A DNA stretch of 64,000 nt from Candidatus Pelagibacterales bacterium (GCA_947497305.1 CANMFY010000001.1:1-64000), one strand, 5' to 3'; shown: positions 33,620 through 43,409, counted from the first letter of the stretch. Translations and numbers: made by a program. Notes: generated from the sequence alone by a model not told the origin.

Positions 33620-35300
33620 TATTATAATTCTTTGAAGCTAAAATAGGGCCAATCCTTTTTATAATACTCCCTGCAGTTGGAACAGCATTCCAACCTGAGT
33701 CTGATCTATATAAACCCTTACTAGGAATAACTTTTGGTTCATCAATCATAACTAATAATAAATATTCTGGCTTTTCCTCTGGATACGCGGATACAAAAAC
33801 AGTCATTACTTCTTTGGAATAACCTTTTGATGTTTTAGAGGCTTTGATAGCAGTTCCAGTTTTTCCAATAACCCCATAACCACCAATATCTGCTTTTTTG
33901 GCAGTCCCTTGCATAGGATCATCTTTATCTACTACTTTTCTAAGCATTTTTACCATTTTTTTACTTGTTTCCTCACTAATAACTCTCTCTTTTTTTATAT
34001 TCTGACTTTGTTTAATTAAAGTTGGATAAATTTTATATCCACCATTTACTAAGGTTGCATAAGCAGACGCTAATTGAATTGGAGTCGTGCTAACTCCGTG
34101 TCCATAAGAGGCCGTTGCTAAAGTACAATTATCCCATTTCATTGGTAAAGATTTTCCCTTTTCTGGAAGTTCAATAGATGTTTTTTCAAATATACCTAGT
34201 TTGGTTAAGAAATTTTTATAATTTTCAATACCAATCTTTTCTATTATTTTTATTGTTCCAATATTTGATGATTTAACTAAAATTTCTGAAGTAGTTAAAT
34301 CCCTTTTTAAATTTTTATCATGTTCATCGATAGGCTGTGAATAACCACAATTATAAACTTGTTTTTCAAGATTTTTAAATAGTGTATTTTCATCAATAAG
34401 TTTTAGTTCTAATGCATTAGCAATGGTAAAAGTTTTAAATACAGAGCCTAATTCATAAACACCAAGTGTAATTTTATTTAAATATTTCTCATCATTTACT
34501 AAAGTTCTTCTGTTAATGTCAAAATCAGGCAGAGAAACTAATGAAATTATTTCTCCTGAATTAACATTCATTAATAACGACGCAGCCCCTTTTGCTGAAT
34601 AATCTTCAATGGCTTTCTCCAGAGTATCTCTAACTTGTGATTGTATCAAAGTATCAAGTGAAATTTGGAATGAACTTTGTGAAAATTTTGTATTTAAAAT
34701 TTGATTATTAAAATAATTCTCAACTCCTGAAACTCCTTTATTATCTTCATCTGTTTGGCCCAGCACATGACTAAATAAATTTCTTTGAGGGTAAATTCTA
34801 ACCTGCCTACGACTTAATTCTATAGCAGGCTCCCCAAGCATAATTGCTTTTTTATATTCAATATGATCAAGTTTTTTTTTTAGTACTAATCTTTTTTTAT
34901 CCACGCTCTCTCTTTGAATTTCGTTTACATTTAATCCTGGAAATTGCGTCTTTAATTTAATTAAAAGTTCAGGCAAATTTTTTACCTTATCGACTTTTAA
35001 AACAAGATCATAAATATCTATATTTTTTGCTATTAATAAATTTGCTCTGTCAAAAATATCTTTTCTTTGATTATAATCTTTATTAATAATTGAATCTTCA
35101 AAATTAATTTCACTACTCTTATTAAAGCCAAGATACAAAAGCTTTAATAAAATAATCAAGAAAACTAAAAAAAATATTTTAAATACAAAATTTGCTCTCG
35201 AATTAAAAAGCGAATTACTAGTATTTATATTAATTTTGTCGTCATTGGTAAAATTTTGAAAATAAAAATTTTTTTGCATATTGGTAATTTTATTTTTCAT
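33600..35300 (-). CDS. ftsI: Penicillin-binding protein 3, septal transpeptidase
   Basis: Class B PBP that cross-links septal peptidoglycan together with FtsW. One membrane helix is at about residues 38-58. The pedestal domain follows, then the transpeptidase motifs: S286-x-x-K289 in GSVFKTFT, SSN near 344-346 and KTGTA near 476-480. Length 566 is normal. The N-terminal cytoplasmic tail of about 37 residues starts MKNKITNM; a second methionine at residue 8 is an alternative start. It lies 28 bp after ftsL. Confidence 0.95.
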   Translation of the reverse strand: MKNKITNMQKNFYFQNFTNDDKININTSNSLFNSRANFVFKIFFLVFLIILLKLLYLGFNKSSEINFEDSIINKDYNQRKDIFDRANLLIAKNIDIYDLVLKVDKVKNLPELLIKLKTQFPGLNVNEIQRESVDKKRLVLKKKLDHIEYKKAIMLGEPAIELSRRQVRIYPQRNLFSHVLGQTDEDNKGVSGVENYFNNQILNTKFSQSSFQISLDTLIQSQVRDTLEKAIEDYSAKGAASLLMNVNSGEIISLVSLPDFDINRRTLVNDEKYLNKITLGVYELGSVFKTFTIANALELKLIDENTLFKNLEKQVYNCGYSQPIDEHDKNLKRDLTTSEILVKSSNIGTIKIIEKIGIENYKNFLTKLGIFEKTSIELPEKGKSLPMKWDNCTLATASYGHGVSTTPIQLASAYATLVNGGYKIYPTLIKQSQNIKKERVISEETSKKMVKMLRKVVDKDDPMQGTAKKADIGGYGVIGKTGTAIKASKTSKGYSKEVMTVFVSAYPEEKPEYLLLVMIDEPKVIPSKGLYRSDSGWNAVPTAGSIIKRIGPILASKNYNIAFNAK

Positions 35301-35328
35301 TCATATATCTATAATTATTTTTATCCAT

Positions 35329-35559
35329 TTAAATATAGTCTGTGGATAAGTGTAATTTGGCTAACTTTTTTACTCTTTCTGGGGAAGCAAGGTAATTATT
35401 CTCCAATTTTTCGTTTTTTAATTTCTCAACTAAATTTTCCTGTTCCTCCTTTAATTTTAATATTTCTTTTTCGACATCACGCGTTTTATTTTTTATGTAA
35501 GAAACGCAGACTGTTCCAAAAATAACAATAAACAATATAATGGCTATTTTTTCACGCAT
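35329..35559 (-). CDS. ftsL: Cell division protein FtsL
   Basis: Small 76-residue bitopic divisome protein. It has one N-terminal membrane helix (about residues 4-22) and then a coiled coil (heptad-like KEILKLKEEQENLVEKLKNEKLE in 31-53). The sequence is too short and divergent for a motif, so the call rests on this architecture and its position between rsmH and ftsI. Its start overlaps the rsmH stop by 8 bp. Confidence 0.85.
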   Translation of the reverse strand: MREKIAIILFIVIFGTVCVSYIKNKTRDVEKEILKLKEEQENLVEKLKNEKLENNYLASPERVKKLAKLHLSTDYI

Positions 35560-36574
35560 ATATTGCTTCCTCTAATTGAAAATATTTTTCAAGATTTAAA
35601 TATGATCTTTTAAATTCAAAAGAATTATCTTTAATTTTAATTGCGAATCTTAATTTAGCAGATCTTGCTCTATTATTTTTGTTTACTTCTTTTTCAGATG
35701 CAACAATAGGCTTTCTACTTTTAATCTCTAATATATTAAAATTTTCATTTTGCTTATTTTCGGGCAAATATCTAGAAGTTCCTTTTTTTTTATTTGAAAA
35801 AAAATCAAAGATTTTTTTAACTATTTTATCTTCTAAAGAATGAAAGGTGATAACAATGATCTTTCCATTAATAGATAAGTTTTTGATAGCAAAAATCAAA
35901 CCTTCATAAAGCTAAGTTAATTCCTGGTTTACAATCATTATAATTGATTGAAATATTTTTGCACAAGAATCAATTTTGTTATATTTATTATTTTTATATC
36001 TTTTTGCTCTCAAAATAATCTCTGCTAATTCATGTGTTGAACTTATTTGTTTGTCTTGTCTTTTTTGTATTATTAGTTTTGCAATTAATGCTGAATCTTT
36101 ATCTTCTCCAAATAAATTGAAAATATTTTTTAAATCTTTTTGATCAAGTTTATTTACAATATCGTGAGCTGAAATATTATTTTTTCCCATAGTCATTTTT
36201 AATAATCCATCTTGTCGATATGAAAAGCCTCTTTCAGGGTCATCAATTTGAAAAGAAGAAAGACCAAGATCAAAAATTATTGCAACAGGAATTTTCTGTA
36301 AATTTCTTTCTTTTAAAATATTTTGTAAATTACTAAACTTATCAACTATAAATTCAAATCTATTATTATATTCTTTACTTATTTCTTTAGAAAAAGAATC
36401 GACAAAATTATCTCGATCTATAGAAATAATTTTTGTATTTTTTTTAGATAATATTCTTCTAGTAACTCCTCCGCCACCAAACGTGCAATCGATATATAGA
36501 CCGGATTTATAAGGGGCTAATATATTATCTATTTCTTCCGACATCACTGGAATGTGATTCAATTCCAGTGACAT
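35552..36574 (-). pseudogene. rsmH: rsmH (mraW) interrupted by an in-frame TAG
   Basis: RsmH methylates N4 of C1402 in 16S rRNA. From the ATG at 36574 the frame runs 220 codons, hits TAG at 35912-35914 (codon 221), and continues in the same frame to 35552. The total is about 340 codons, near the family's 310-340. The stop falls in NQELT-stop-LYEGLIFAIKNLS, which aligns without gap to the conserved NxEL region. The SAM motif DCTFGGGGVT (about 29-38) is upstream of the lesion, and ITFHSLEDKIVK is downstream. The only early restart is a TTG at 35899. One base change would restore the gene. It follows ftsZ by 27 bp and overlaps ftsL by 8 bp. Confidence 0.85.
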
Positions 36575-36601
36575 AAGAAGAATTTTTTCTTTAATTAATC
36601 T

Positions 36602-38059
36602 CTAATTAGTTTGACGTCTTAAAAAAGCAGGAATTTCTAAATCTACTTTTTCTTCATCTGTAAGATCGTGTCCCAAGTCTTTAAAAAACTGAGAGGAACC
36701 TTCTTTGTTATTAGAAATATCTTTTAAATTTTCATCCTCAGAAAATAATTTTGGAAAGGATGTGACCTCTTCAACTATTTGAGTATTTTCTATCTTGTTT
36801 AATGCGCTTAAATCCTGAGAAGAAATATTCTGTTCTTTGGTAGCACTAGAACTAGCTGCCTCCTGTTGAACATTCATATGATTCAATGCTTGATTATTTA
36901 TCTCAGCTACATGGGACGGTTCCTGAAACATATCAAGAGCTGTTGCCCCATTAGTCATTGCTTGCGGAGTTGATTGAGCTACATAATTTGGAACAAAAGA
37001 TTGTTGGGGTTTATTGAAAACAGTGCTGTACCCATTGTTTCTGTTATTAATATGTCTCATCATACTAACTACTGGCTTATTATTAATAGCAGCTTCTCCA
37101 CCTAGACCGGTTGCAACAATTGACACTCTCATTTTTCCATCTAAAGCATCTTCAAAAGTAGAACCTACTAAAATTTCAGCTGAAGGATCAACTTCCGCTC
37201 TTATTTTATTAGCTGCTTCATCGACTTCGAAAAGTGTAATGTCATTACCACCAGTAATATTAATAAGAAGACCTCTTGCTCCTTTTAATGAATACTCGTC
37301 AATCAAAGGATTAGCCAATGCTGCTTCTGCAGACATTATTGCTCTCTTATCTCCCTCTGCTTCTCCAGTTCCCATCATAGCTTTGCCCATACCTTTCATT
37401 ACTGTTTCGATATCTGCAAAATCAAGATTGATAAGACCTGGCTTAACAATTAAATCCGTTATTCCTCTAACGCCTTGCATTAGAACATTATCCGCCATTT
37501 TAAATGCTTGAGGAAAAGTAGTTTTCTCATTAGCAACTTTAAATAAATTTTGATTAGGAATTATAATACTGGTATCAACATATCTTTTTAATTCCTCTAA
37601 GCCTCTTTCAGCAGCCTTTAGTCTTCCAGGGCCTTCAAAAATAAAAGGCTTTGTTACCACCGCTACTGTTAATAAATTTAAATCTTTAGCTGCTCGAGCA
37701 ATTACGGGTGCAGCACCTGTTCCTGTCCCACCACCCATTCCAGCAGTGATGAAAACCATATTAGCGCCTTGTAAAAGATTTATTAATTCATTTAAAGACT
37801 CTTCCGCTGCTGCTTGTCCAATATCAGATTTTGCTCCAGCTCCAAGTCCTCTAGTTAGGTTTGTTCCAAGTTGTATTTTGCATGAAGCTTTATTATATTT
37901 TAAAGCTTGCGCGTCAGTATTGGCTGCAACGAATTCAACACCCTGAACTCCGCAATCTATCATGTTATTAATCGCGTTACCGCCTGCTCCTCCAACTCCT
38001 AGAACAACTATTCTAGGTTTTAACTCTCTTAATTCTGGTACGTTTATTTTTATTGCCAT
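36602..38059 (-). CDS. ftsZ: Cell division protein FtsZ
   Basis: Tubulin-like GTPase that forms the division ring. [15 protein letters not shown] (about residues 19-33), the tubulin signature GGGTGTGA (109-116) and the T7-loop region [11 protein letters not shown] (about 206-216) are intact. The variable linker is rich in Asn, Gln and Ser (about 330-460). The conserved C-terminal peptide IPAFLRRQ, which binds FtsA and ZipA-like partners, is at the end. Length 485 is long, as in many Alphaproteobacteria, because of the linker. It is unusual in lying between mraZ (35 bp upstream) and rsmH instead of after ftsA. Confidence 0.97.
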   Translation of the reverse strand: MAIKINVPELRELKPRIVVLGVGGAGGNAINNMIDCGVQGVEFVAANTDAQALKYNKASCKIQLGTNLTRGLGAGAKSDIGQAAAEESLNELINLLQGANMVFITAGMGGGTGTGAAPVIARAAKDLNLLTVAVVTKPFIFEGPGRLKAAERGLEELKRYVDTSIIIPNQNLFKVANEKTTFPQAFKMADNVLMQGVRGITDLIVKPGLINLDFADIETVMKGMGKAMMGTGEAEGDKRAIMSAEAALANPLIDEYSLKGARGLLINITGGNDITLFEVDEAANKIRAEVDPSAEILVGSTFEDALDGKMRVSIVATGLGGEAAINNKPVVSMMRHINNRNNGYSTVFNKPQQSFVPNYVAQSTPQAMTNGATALDMFQEPSHVAEINNQALNHMNVQQEAASSSATKEQNISSQDLSALNKIENTQIVEEVTSFPKLFSEDENLKDISNNKEGSSQFFKDLGHDLTDEEKVDLEIPAFLRRQTN

Positions 38060-38094
38060 TTGTTTCTCCCTTTATTGTTATTTATTAATTTTCA

Positions 38095-38535
38095 TTAAGA
38101 CCATTTTAAATCTGATCTTAATGTCTTAGCTTTTTTTCTTGCCTCGTCTCTAAATTTTGAGAACTTATAAGGTTCCCACATTTGAAATGTTTTTCCCTGT
38201 CCAACAAAGACAACTGTTTCTTTAATTCCAGAATGATCTAAAAGTTTTTTTGGAAGAACTACTCTTCCATCAGAGTCAAAATTTAATTGAAAACTATCTG
38301 CAAGAATTGACGTTGCAAATGTATCTCTATTTTCTTCAAATGGACTGAGGCTATCTATGCTATCGCTTAATTTTTCAATTCTGCTTTGAGGACAAAATTC
38401 AATTGATGAATTTGTAAATGAAGGGTAACAAACAACACTATTATATCCTAAGGATGATAAATGAGCTCTAAAGCTAGCTGGCACAGACACTCTGCCTTTC
38501 TTGTCTAACTTGTTTTCGTAAGTTGATATAAACAT
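38095..38535 (-). CDS. mraZ: Transcriptional regulator MraZ
   Basis: DNA-binding repressor of the dcw cluster with two AbrB-like SpoVT domains. The repeats are visible as ENKLDKKGRVSVPASFRA (about residues 6-23) and FDSDGRVVLPKKLLDHSG (about 87-104). Length 146 is normal. It is the first gene of the cluster and is followed by ftsZ. Three 10-bp-spaced TGGG-like repeats lie upstream and are the probable self-regulatory site. Confidence 0.95.
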   Translation of the reverse strand: MFISTYENKLDKKGRVSVPASFRAHLSSLGYNSVVCYPSFTNSSIEFCPQSRIEKLSDSIDSLSPFEENRDTFATSILADSFQLNFDSDGRVVLPKKLLDHSGIKETVVFVGQGKTFQMWEPYKFSKFRDEARKKAKTLRSDLKWS

Positions 38536-38598
38536 TTGTTTTTTTTAAAAAAAAATTCCCACTAAATTTATTCATAAAATAGTTAATATTTATCATTT

Positions 38599-38640
38599 AT
38601 GGGTTACTATGGGATAGCATGGTATATAATAGTAAGTCAA
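38599..38640 (-). promoter_or_regulatory. Predicted mraZ promoter with MraZ-box repeats
   Basis: Three direct repeats with exact 10-bp period lie upstream of mraZ on the plus strand: ATGGGTTACT (38599), ATGGGATAGC (38609) and ATGGTATATA (38619). E. coli MraZ binds TGGGN repeats with 5-base spacers, i.e. the same period. On the minus strand a TTGACT -35-like hexamer occupies 38635-38640. The -10 is poorly defined (CTATCC or TATCCC at 38611-38617) and falls within the repeats, consistent with repression. The rest of 38536-38757 holds no gene that I can see. Confidence 0.45.
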
Positions 38641-38727
38641 TGGAGAAACGCTTTAAAAGTATAATTAATTTAATAACGTTGTTCTTATTTTGTTCTAATA
38701 AAAATTATTAAATATCAATTAAAATAA

Positions 38728-38743
38728 TTAGATAAAAATCTAA
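38728..38743 (-). terminator. Weak hairpin downstream of rnpB
   Basis: A 6-bp inverted repeat TTAGAT/ATCTAA with a 4-base loop lies about 15 bp past the RNase P RNA 3' end, followed on the minus strand by T-rich sequence. The stem has a single G:C pair, so it is only a weak terminator candidate. Confidence 0.2.
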
Positions 38744-38757
38744 GGAAAGTTATTTAA

Positions 38758-39123
38758 TTGCCAGTTAGTCTGTAAGCTGGGTTCTGTCATTGAAAACGGT
38801 AATTTATCTAGGTCTATTGTCGCCAATAGACTCGAGCAACCAACCCAAACAACTCACCCAAGATTAGGCTAGATTTAAATAAATTTAAATCATGTTGCTT
38901 CTATTTGGTCTTGCTCCCAGTGGGGTTTTCCATGCGGTTTTTGTTACCAAAAACCCGGTGTGCTCTTACCACACCTTTTCACCCTTGCCTTGATAAGGCG
39001 GTTTATTTTCTGTGGCACTATCCCTGAGGTTACCCTCGCCAGCTATTAGCTGGCACTGTCATCTTGTGGAGCCCAGACTTTCCTCTTTGAAAATATCAAA
39101 GCTACCATTCAACTAACTGGCAA
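38758..39123 (-). ncRNA. rnpB: RNase P RNA, bacterial type A
   Basis: Catalytic RNA that matures the 5' ends of tRNAs. On the minus strand the 5' P4 region reads GAGGAAAGTCTGGGCTCC and the 3' P4 region reads GACAGAACCCAGCTTAC, both diagnostic. The conserved AGGGTGAAAAGGTG and GGTAAGAGCACACCG internal segments are present. The ends pair perfectly over 11 bp (38758-38768 with 39113-39123) to form helix P1, which fixes the length at about 366 nt. It lies upstream of mraZ. Confidence 0.97.
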
Positions 39124-39129
39124 TAAAAT

Positions 39130-39156
39130 ATTATATTAGACTAAATCAAAATTCAA
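39130..39156 (-). promoter_or_regulatory. Predicted rnpB promoter
   Basis: A perfect TATAAT on the minus strand at 39130-39135 lies 6 bases before the first base of helix P1, the expected distance to a transcription start. A TTGAAT -35-like hexamer is at 39151-39156 with a short 15-bp spacer. The promoter abuts the ampD stop. Confidence 0.5.
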
Positions 39157-39159
39157 CTA

Positions 39160-39882
39160 TTAAATGAATTTTTGTAAATTTCTTAGTATTAAGTAACATT
39201 CTTGATCAAAAATACCATTGATCAACTGCTGCCTATATCTTCTTTGAAAAGCCTTAATAAAATTTTTATCTAGATAATTTACTGAAAAAATCTTTGAATA
39301 TCCTAATTTTTTGATCATTTTAACAATATTTTCCTTATTAAAATTGATTAATTTTTTAGATCTAAAATTACTTATAAATTTTTCATTAAGTGAATGCCCA
39401 ATTGCTAAATGATTTTTATAAAGTTTATTCCAAGGAAACTTTTCTCCAGGATCTTTTTTTCTATTTGGCGCGATATCTGAATGGCCAGTAATATTAATAT
39501 TTTGAATCTTAAATTTTTTTTTTAATACTCTTAATAATTTAATAAGTTGATTTATTTGTTTATTAGTAAAATTTTGATACCCATGCTGATGCCCTTTGTT
39601 TTCAAGCTCGATACCAATAGAATTATTATTTAAATTTTTAAAATTAAACCAATTTGAAATTCCCGCATGCCAAGCAATATTGTTATCTTTAACTAATTGT
39701 AGAATTTTTCCAGTTCGACTAATTACATAGTGACTGCTTACTTTGTATTTATTAAATAAAAGTCTTTCTACCGCTGATTGCAAGGTCTTCATTCCTGTAT
39801 AATGGATAATAATCGACTGAATTCTTCTTTTTTTTGTACTGGGGGATGTATAATTTTCCGACTTTAATTGCCTAATTCTCAT
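39160..39882 (-). CDS. ampD: N-acetylmuramoyl-L-alanine amidase, AmpD family
   Basis: Zinc amidase that removes stem peptides from muropeptides, used in peptidoglycan recycling or remodelling. Likely zinc ligands are H27 (IIIHYTG), H134 (ITGHSDIAPNRK) and D144 (KKDPG). The C-terminal 75 residues resemble a peptidoglycan-binding domain (KLGYSKIFSV...FQRRYRQQ). No signal peptide is visible, which suggests the cytoplasmic AmpD role. Length 240 fits. It is divergent from mlaA across 97 bp. Confidence 0.88.
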   Translation of the reverse strand: MRIRQLKSENYTSPSTKKRRIQSIIIHYTGMKTLQSAVERLLFNKYKVSSHYVISRTGKILQLVKDNNIAWHAGISNWFNFKNLNNNSIGIELENKGHQHGYQNFTNKQINQLIKLLRVLKKKFKIQNINITGHSDIAPNRKKDPGEKFPWNKLYKNHLAIGHSLNEKFISNFRSKKLINFNKENIVKMIKKLGYSKIFSVNYLDKNFIKAFQRRYRQQLINGIFDQECYLILRNLQKFI

Positions 39883-39979
39883 TAATATTTATAAAAAATA
39901 CAATTAAAAACGTCAAATTTATCAAGCATTTTTAGTATATAATTATTGGAAATATGTATATATAGACAATTTTAATATT

Positions 39980-40735
39980 ATGAAAAAAACATTATTAGCT
40001 ATAACTTTTTTAGTTCTATTTAATTCAAAAACTATTTACGCAGCCAATCTACCCGATTGCAACGAAAATATTAATAGATCTATTTTTAGTTTTAACATGA
40101 CGGTTGATAAATATTTATTTAAACCAGTCGCTGAAGTTTATAATGTATTACCAGTAGAAGTAAGAAGCGGAATAAATAATGCCTTATTAAATATTGACTC
40201 CACTCTTTCTGTTCCAAACCAAATTTTACAAGGAAACTTTAGTGAAGCAGCAGTATCTATTTCACGATTTGCAATAAATTCTACTGTTGGAATTCTTGGA
40301 TTGTTTGATCCGGCCACAGCTCTTGGGATTGAAAAAACAAATAGAGAAGACTTTGGTCAAACTCTTGCTGTTTGGGGTGTTGATCATGGTTGTTATGCTG
40401 TAGCACCATTTTTTGGACCAACAAGTCCTAGAGATTTAGTCGGAAGAGTTCTTGGAGTTTATGGAGACTACTTTTATATGATATCAGCTGGAGATAAAAC
40501 CGCTTTTGGAGAAAATCTTGGTGATACAGTTTACTGGTCAACAAAGGGTACGGAAATAGTTAACTTTAGATCACAAAATATTAAAAGTTCAGAAAATTTA
40601 GAAAAGAATTCTTTAGATCTTTATTCTGCATATAAAAGTTTATATTTACAAAGAAGAGAAAACTTAGTTAAAAACATCAAAAGATCGGATACTCAATACG
40701 GAGCAAGTGAAGACGAGTGGAAAAAAATTAGATAA
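39980..40735 (+). CDS. mlaA: MlaA (VacJ) family outer-membrane lipid transport protein
   Basis: Outer-membrane component of the Mla pathway that removes misplaced phospholipids. The signal peptide ends at about residue 22 (TIYAAN). No clear lipobox cysteine is present, so it may not be a lipoprotein as it is in E. coli. Family segments are visible: NRSIFSFNMTVDKYLFKPVAEVYN (in part), the RFAINSTVGILGLFDPA region (about 95-111), EDFGQTLAVWGVDHGCY (about 120-136) and FFGPTSPRDLVG. Length 251 is normal. It is followed by mlaC after 18 bp; mlaBDEF are not in the window. Confidence 0.92.
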   Translation: MKKTLLAITFLVLFNSKTIYAANLPDCNENINRSIFSFNMTVDKYLFKPVAEVYNVLPVEVRSGINNALLNIDSTLSVPNQILQGNFSEAAVSISRFAINSTVGILGLFDPATALGIEKTNREDFGQTLAVWGVDHGCYAVAPFFGPTSPRDLVGRVLGVYGDYFYMISAGDKTAFGENLGDTVYWSTKGTEIVNFRSQNIKSSENLEKNSLDLYSAYKSLYLQRRENLVKNIKRSDTQYGASEDEWKKIR

Positions 40736-40753
40736 TCTTTCTAATTTCAAATA

Positions 40754-41353
40754 ATGACAGCTATTTTTAAAAAAATATTTTTTTATATTGGTTTAATTCT
40801 ATTTACTTACACAAATTCATATTCTTCAGAGACTAGTGCCGAGGCTTTTGTTCTTAAATTAACTAATGAAGCAAAATTAATATTCAATGATAAATCTCTT
40901 AATACCGACTCAAGACTAAAAAAGCTTAATGATCTTTCACAAAGCTATTTGGATTTGGATGCGCTTGCTGGTTATACACTAGGTGATTACCGAGATAAAG
41001 CAACAGCTTCTGAAAAAGATAATTTTAATAAATTGTTTAGAGAATATTTTATAAAAAATATGTCTTCAAAATTAAATGATTTTGCAGACCAAGAACTAAA
41101 AATTTTAGATTCAAAAAAAATTAATGAAAATAACATTATTGTTAGCACTAAAATATTTTCCAAAAAAGATGCCCAAGAAATTAAGGTTGAATGGAGAATT
41201 TACACAAAAGAATCTAAATTTCTTGCAAGAGATTTAGTTGTTGAGGGATTGAGTTTAGCAAGAACTCAAAAAGAAGAATTTGCATCAATTATTGCTAGCA
41301 AAGGTTTTGTGGGTCTAATAAACGCCTTGGAGAATTTCAATAAATCAAATTAG
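40754..41353 (+). CDS. mlaC: MlaC/Ttg2D family phospholipid shuttle
   Basis: Periplasmic carrier that moves phospholipids between MlaA and the inner-membrane MlaFEDB complex. A signal peptide (about residues 1-25) precedes a typical Tol-tol Ttg2 domain: DLDALAGYTLGDY (about 72-84), FNKLFREYFIKNMSSKL (about 95-111) and LVVEGLSLARTQKEEFASII (about 160-180). Length 199 is normal. It lies 18 bp after mlaA and converges on the tRNA gene. Confidence 0.88.
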   Translation: MTAIFKKIFFYIGLILFTYTNSYSSETSAEAFVLKLTNEAKLIFNDKSLNTDSRLKKLNDLSQSYLDLDALAGYTLGDYRDKATASEKDNFNKLFREYFIKNMSSKLNDFADQELKILDSKKINENNIIVSTKIFSKKDAQEIKVEWRIYTKESKFLARDLVVEGLSLARTQKEEFASIIASKGFVGLINALENFNKSN

Positions 41354-41360
41354 ATTAAAT

Positions 41361-41437
41361 TGGTGGGCCCGCAGGGATTTGAACCCCGGACAACCCCGTT
41401 ATGAGCGGGGGGCTCTAACCAGCTGAGCTACAGGCCC
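41361..41437 (-). tRNA. tRNA with CAU anticodon, probably tRNA-Ile2
   Basis: A 77-nt cloverleaf on the minus strand with CCA encoded. The D-arm GCTCAGCTGGTTAGAGC, anticodon stem CCCCG/CGGGG, anticodon CAT (41401-41403) and T-arm GGTTCAAATCC are all clear. CAU could be Met or lysidine-modified Ile2. The acceptor stem GGGCCTG with C4 and C5 resembles TilS-recognised tRNA-Ile2. Its position 46 bp after rpoD also parallels ileX near rpoD in E. coli. Confidence 0.93.
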
Positions 41438-41483
41438 TTTTTAATGGGATATAACATTAAAAATATAGTTTATTAACTAAATT

Positions 41484-43355
41484 CTAACTATCAAAGAAAC
41501 TTTTTAACTGTCTTGATCTACTAGGATGCTTTAATTTTCTTAAAGCCTTTGCTTCGATTTGTCTTATCCTTTCGCGCGTGACTGAAAACTGCTGCCCCAC
41601 TTCTTCTAAAGTGTGATCGGTATTCATACCAATTCCAAAACGCATTCTTAATACTCTTTCTTCTCTTGGAGTTAATGTTGCAAGAATCTTTGTAGTTGTA
41701 TTTCTAAGTCCACTTTGGATTGCAGCATCAACAGGAATTAATGCATTTTTATCTTCTATAAAATCTCCTAAGTTACTATCCTCCTCATCTCCAACCGGTG
41801 TCTCCAAAGATACGGGCTCTTTTGCAATTTTTAATACTTTTCTTACTTTATCTAAAGGCATAGCTAATTTTTTAGCTAATTCCTCAGGAGTAGGTTCTCT
41901 TCCAAACTCACTGAGCATTTGTCTAGATGTTCTTACAATTTTATTAATTGTTTCGATCATGTGCACAGGTATTCTAATAGTTCTGGCTTGGTCAGCTATT
42001 GATCTTGTAATAGCTTGTCTAATCCACCATGTGGCATACGTTGAAAATTTATAACCTCTTCTATATTCAAATTTATCAACTGCTTTCATAAGACCAATAT
42101 TACCCTCTTGAATTAAATCTAAAAACTGCAGTCCTCTGTTTGTATATTTTTTTGCAATTGAAATAACTAATCTTAAATTAGCCTCGATCATTTCTTTTTT
42201 AGCAATTCTAGATTCTCTCTCGCCTTTTTTAATTTTATTAACTAGAATTTTAAAATCCGATACTGGTAATCCAATATCTTTGCTAATCTGAATTAATTTA
42301 ATTTTAATATTTTCGTATTCTTTCTTTTCTTTCGTAAAAAAATTATGCCATTTTTTATTTTCTCCTAAAAAACTTTCAAAATTTGGATTAATTTCATTTC
42401 CTACGTAAAATTTTATAAATTCTTCTCGAGGAATGCCATGCTTAGAAGAAAGTCTCAAAAGTTCTCCATCAAAATTAATTAATTTTTTATTCTCAACATA
42501 ATTCAGCTGCACCAACTCTTCTTGAGTTGCTGGATTTAATTGCAATTGCAGAATATCCTGGCTGATTTCCTCTTTAATTAATTGGTAATTTTTTTCTTTG
42601 CTTGGACTAAATTTTGATCTAGCGAGTACAGTGTCGAGCTTTTCTTTTTGATAAGAGATAAGTTTTTTGTAATTTTTTGATAGTTTTTCAAAAGTTTTTA
42701 AAATTTTTGGCTTAAGCTCTATTTCAAGAGCGGCTAAAGAGATGTTATATTCATCATTCTCTTCCTCAATGACTTCAACACTTTTATTATCTGGATCTTC
42801 CTCTTTATCTTTTTTTGTTTTAGTTTCTTTAACAGTTTTCTCTACAGATTTTGCAGCTAAAGCTTTTGTAAAATTCTCATCCTCTAAGTAGTTACTATCA
42901 AGATCAATAATATCTCTAACTAACATCTCGTTAGCGTTTAACTTGTCTTTCCACTCAAATATTTTTTTTGCCATCAATGGGCTTTCCGCCAAGGCGGAAA
43001 CCATTACATATTTTCCAGACTCTATTCTCTTAGCAATTGCAATTTCACCTTCTCTGGATAGAAGCTCAACTCCACCCATCTCTCTAAGATACATTCTAAT
43101 TGGATCATCACTTCTTTCAGAAGTTTTTTCAGCTTTAGGGGCCTCCTCTTTTGTCTTAACTTTAAAGTCAGATTTTTGCTTAACTAGCGTAATAAGGTTA
43201 TCAAAAATATTTAAAACGGCTTTTTCCAAGCTTTCAGGATTACTATTTCTTTTTCCTAAAGATTTTTTTAACTCTTCGTGAGTAATAAATCCTCGAGCTT
43301 TTCCACGCTCAAGTAGTTTTTCAAATGATTTTGAAATAAGCTTGTCTGCTTTCAC
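41484..43355 (-). CDS. rpoD: RNA polymerase primary sigma factor (sigma-70)
   Basis: Housekeeping sigma factor of 623 residues. Region 1.1 is at the N-terminus, then [21 protein letters not shown] (region 1.2, about 80-100) and a long non-conserved region rich in Lys and Glu. Regions 2.1-2.4 include [23 protein letters not shown] and [13 protein letters not shown] (about 395-440). Region 4.2 has [20 protein letters not shown] near the C-terminus. It lies 54 bp after dnaG in the order yqeY-dnaG-rpoD common in Alphaproteobacteria. Confidence 0.97.
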   Translation of the reverse strand: MKADKLISKSFEKLLERGKARGFITHEELKKSLGKRNSNPESLEKAVLNIFDNLITLVKQKSDFKVKTKEEAPKAEKTSERSDDPIRMYLREMGGVELLSREGEIAIAKRIESGKYVMVSALAESPLMAKKIFEWKDKLNANEMLVRDIIDLDSNYLEDENFTKALAAKSVEKTVKETKTKKDKEEDPDNKSVEVIEEENDEYNISLAALEIELKPKILKTFEKLSKNYKKLISYQKEKLDTVLARSKFSPSKEKNYQLIKEEISQDILQLQLNPATQEELVQLNYVENKKLINFDGELLRLSSKHGIPREEFIKFYVGNEINPNFESFLGENKKWHNFFTKEKKEYENIKIKLIQISKDIGLPVSDFKILVNKIKKGERESRIAKKEMIEANLRLVISIAKKYTNRGLQFLDLIQEGNIGLMKAVDKFEYRRGYKFSTYATWWIRQAITRSIADQARTIRIPVHMIETINKIVRTSRQMLSEFGREPTPEELAKKLAMPLDKVRKVLKIAKEPVSLETPVGDEEDSNLGDFIEDKNALIPVDAAIQSGLRNTTTKILATLTPREERVLRMRFGIGMNTDHTLEEVGQQFSVTRERIRQIEAKALRKLKHPSRSRQLKSFFDS

Positions 43356-43409
43356 TTTTAAATATCTGTTTATTGAAGCAGTATATATATTTACTAGGAT
43401 GCAAAATTA

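Noticed and set aside
37014-37511. A 165-codon plus-strand frame opposite ftsZ
   Set aside because: It is the antisense shadow of the strongly conserved ftsZ, with no ribosome binding site or family resemblance.
38536-38757. Small gene between rnpB and mraZ
   Set aside because: No frame of useful length with a plausible start was found; the region is explained by the mraZ promoter and the rnpB 3' flank.
41361-41437. Elongator tRNA-Met
   Set aside because: Anticodon CAU fits, but the acceptor stem carries C4 and C5 as in lysidine-modified tRNA-Ile2, and the rpoD neighbourhood parallels ileX; not fully certain without modification data.
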